Below are positions 17,115-17,566 of a DNA stretch of 17,566 nt, piece after piece; positions within the stretch are counted from its first letter, which is position 1, and each line of letters begins with the position of its first letter. Both the position numbers and the translations under genes were made by a program. Source of the DNA: Sphingomonas sp. (GTDB lineage: Bacteria > Pseudomonadota > Alphaproteobacteria > Sphingomonadales > Sphingomonadaceae). A model generated the notes under the pieces. That model had not been told where the DNA came from, made no database searches, and saw nothing but the letters and a program-made list of their open reading frames with translations. The stretch spans positions 1 through 17,566 of the forward strand of contig JASLBO010000106.1 in NCBI GenBank assembly GCA_030146605.1, read 5' to 3'.

Positions 17115-17243
17115 GCCCTACCAAACTCGACGCTCATCAAGCGGATATATTCCCAGTATCGCTGATCGCCGACTTACACCATGAGAAGCAACTGAGGCGG
17201 CTAACCCGATCGAAGCTAGAATGGCACCGATCAGGTTCTCCAT
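16875..17243 (-). pseudogene. Small four-helix membrane protein gene interrupted by an in-frame amber codon
   Basis: Reading from ATG 17243, which has a strong GAGAGGG site five bases upstream and lies 16 bases after the sucB stop, the frame runs 41 codons to a TAG at 17118-17120. It then continues open in the same frame for 80 more codons to TGA at 16875. The two halves join well: DERRVW, stop, GVLALLAMWVCLAAALVWLW. Helices would lie near residues 4-20, 43-62, 68-88 and 102-120, giving a 122-position membrane protein. If the TAG were TGG (one transition) the junction would read VWWGVLAL, the kind of boundary expected at a membrane surface. I do not recognise the family. The alternative is two separate small genes, but the second half has no ribosome site of its own. 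Confidence 0.6.
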
Positions 17244-17259
17244 GATATCCCTCTCAGCC

Positions 17260-17566
<307 letters not shown>

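Overview
The window looks like chromosomal DNA of a GC-rich alphaproteobacterium, most likely a Sphingomonas or close relative. The reasons are the exosortase-type (XrtA/PEP-CTERM) glycosyltransferase next to PrsK, a sucB-lpd arrangement, groESL under a CIRCE operator, a GAAA-loop intergenic repeat of a type I associate with sphingomonads, and family-level resemblance of nearly every protein. This is recognition by eye, not a database result. No rRNA, tRNA, CRISPR array, transposase or integrase was seen, and no gene-free stretch exceeds about 180 bases.

Left part (1-3654): the edge of an exopolysaccharide/exosortase locus on the minus strand. It holds a TIGR03013-type undecaprenyl-phosphate sugar transferase coupled to the membrane half of the sensor kinase PrsK, which runs off the window. 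Divergent from them is a single-domain mannose-1-phosphate guanylyltransferase that would supply GDP-mannose.

Middle left (3722-8056): an oligoendopeptidase F-like gene of the M3B family with a Tat-type signal, broken by a one-base deletion just after its zinc motif and apparently by a second C-terminal deletion. Then come a small cysteine-containing protein and the groES-groEL operon, with an exact CIRCE inverted repeat, a -35/-10 pair and a strong terminator.

Middle (8097-9775): a two-gene toxin-immunity pair, a 395-residue polymorphic toxin ending in an HNH nuclease domain followed 26 bp later by a SUKH-type immunity protein. No delivery gene is in view. The centre-right (9950-14667) holds ordinary housekeeping and membrane genes: a DUF2189 membrane protein, a full-length SppA signal-peptide peptidase overlapping a phosphinothricin-type acetyltransferase, a TRIC/UPF0126 membrane protein and a DUF1275 (YoaK-type) membrane protein.

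Right part (14762-17566): a tightly packed minus-strand operon, sucB (partial) > small membrane ORF with an in-frame amber codon > DUF433 protein > lpd > DUF2314 protein. The genes between sucB and lpd are clearly poorer in GC (31/60 in 16741-16800 against 45/60 in 16021-16080 inside lpd). They look like a foreign cassette inserted without breaking the 2-oxoglutarate dehydrogenase transcription unit. The most interesting points are this cassette with its amber codon, the HNH/SUKH pair, and the decaying M3 peptidase.
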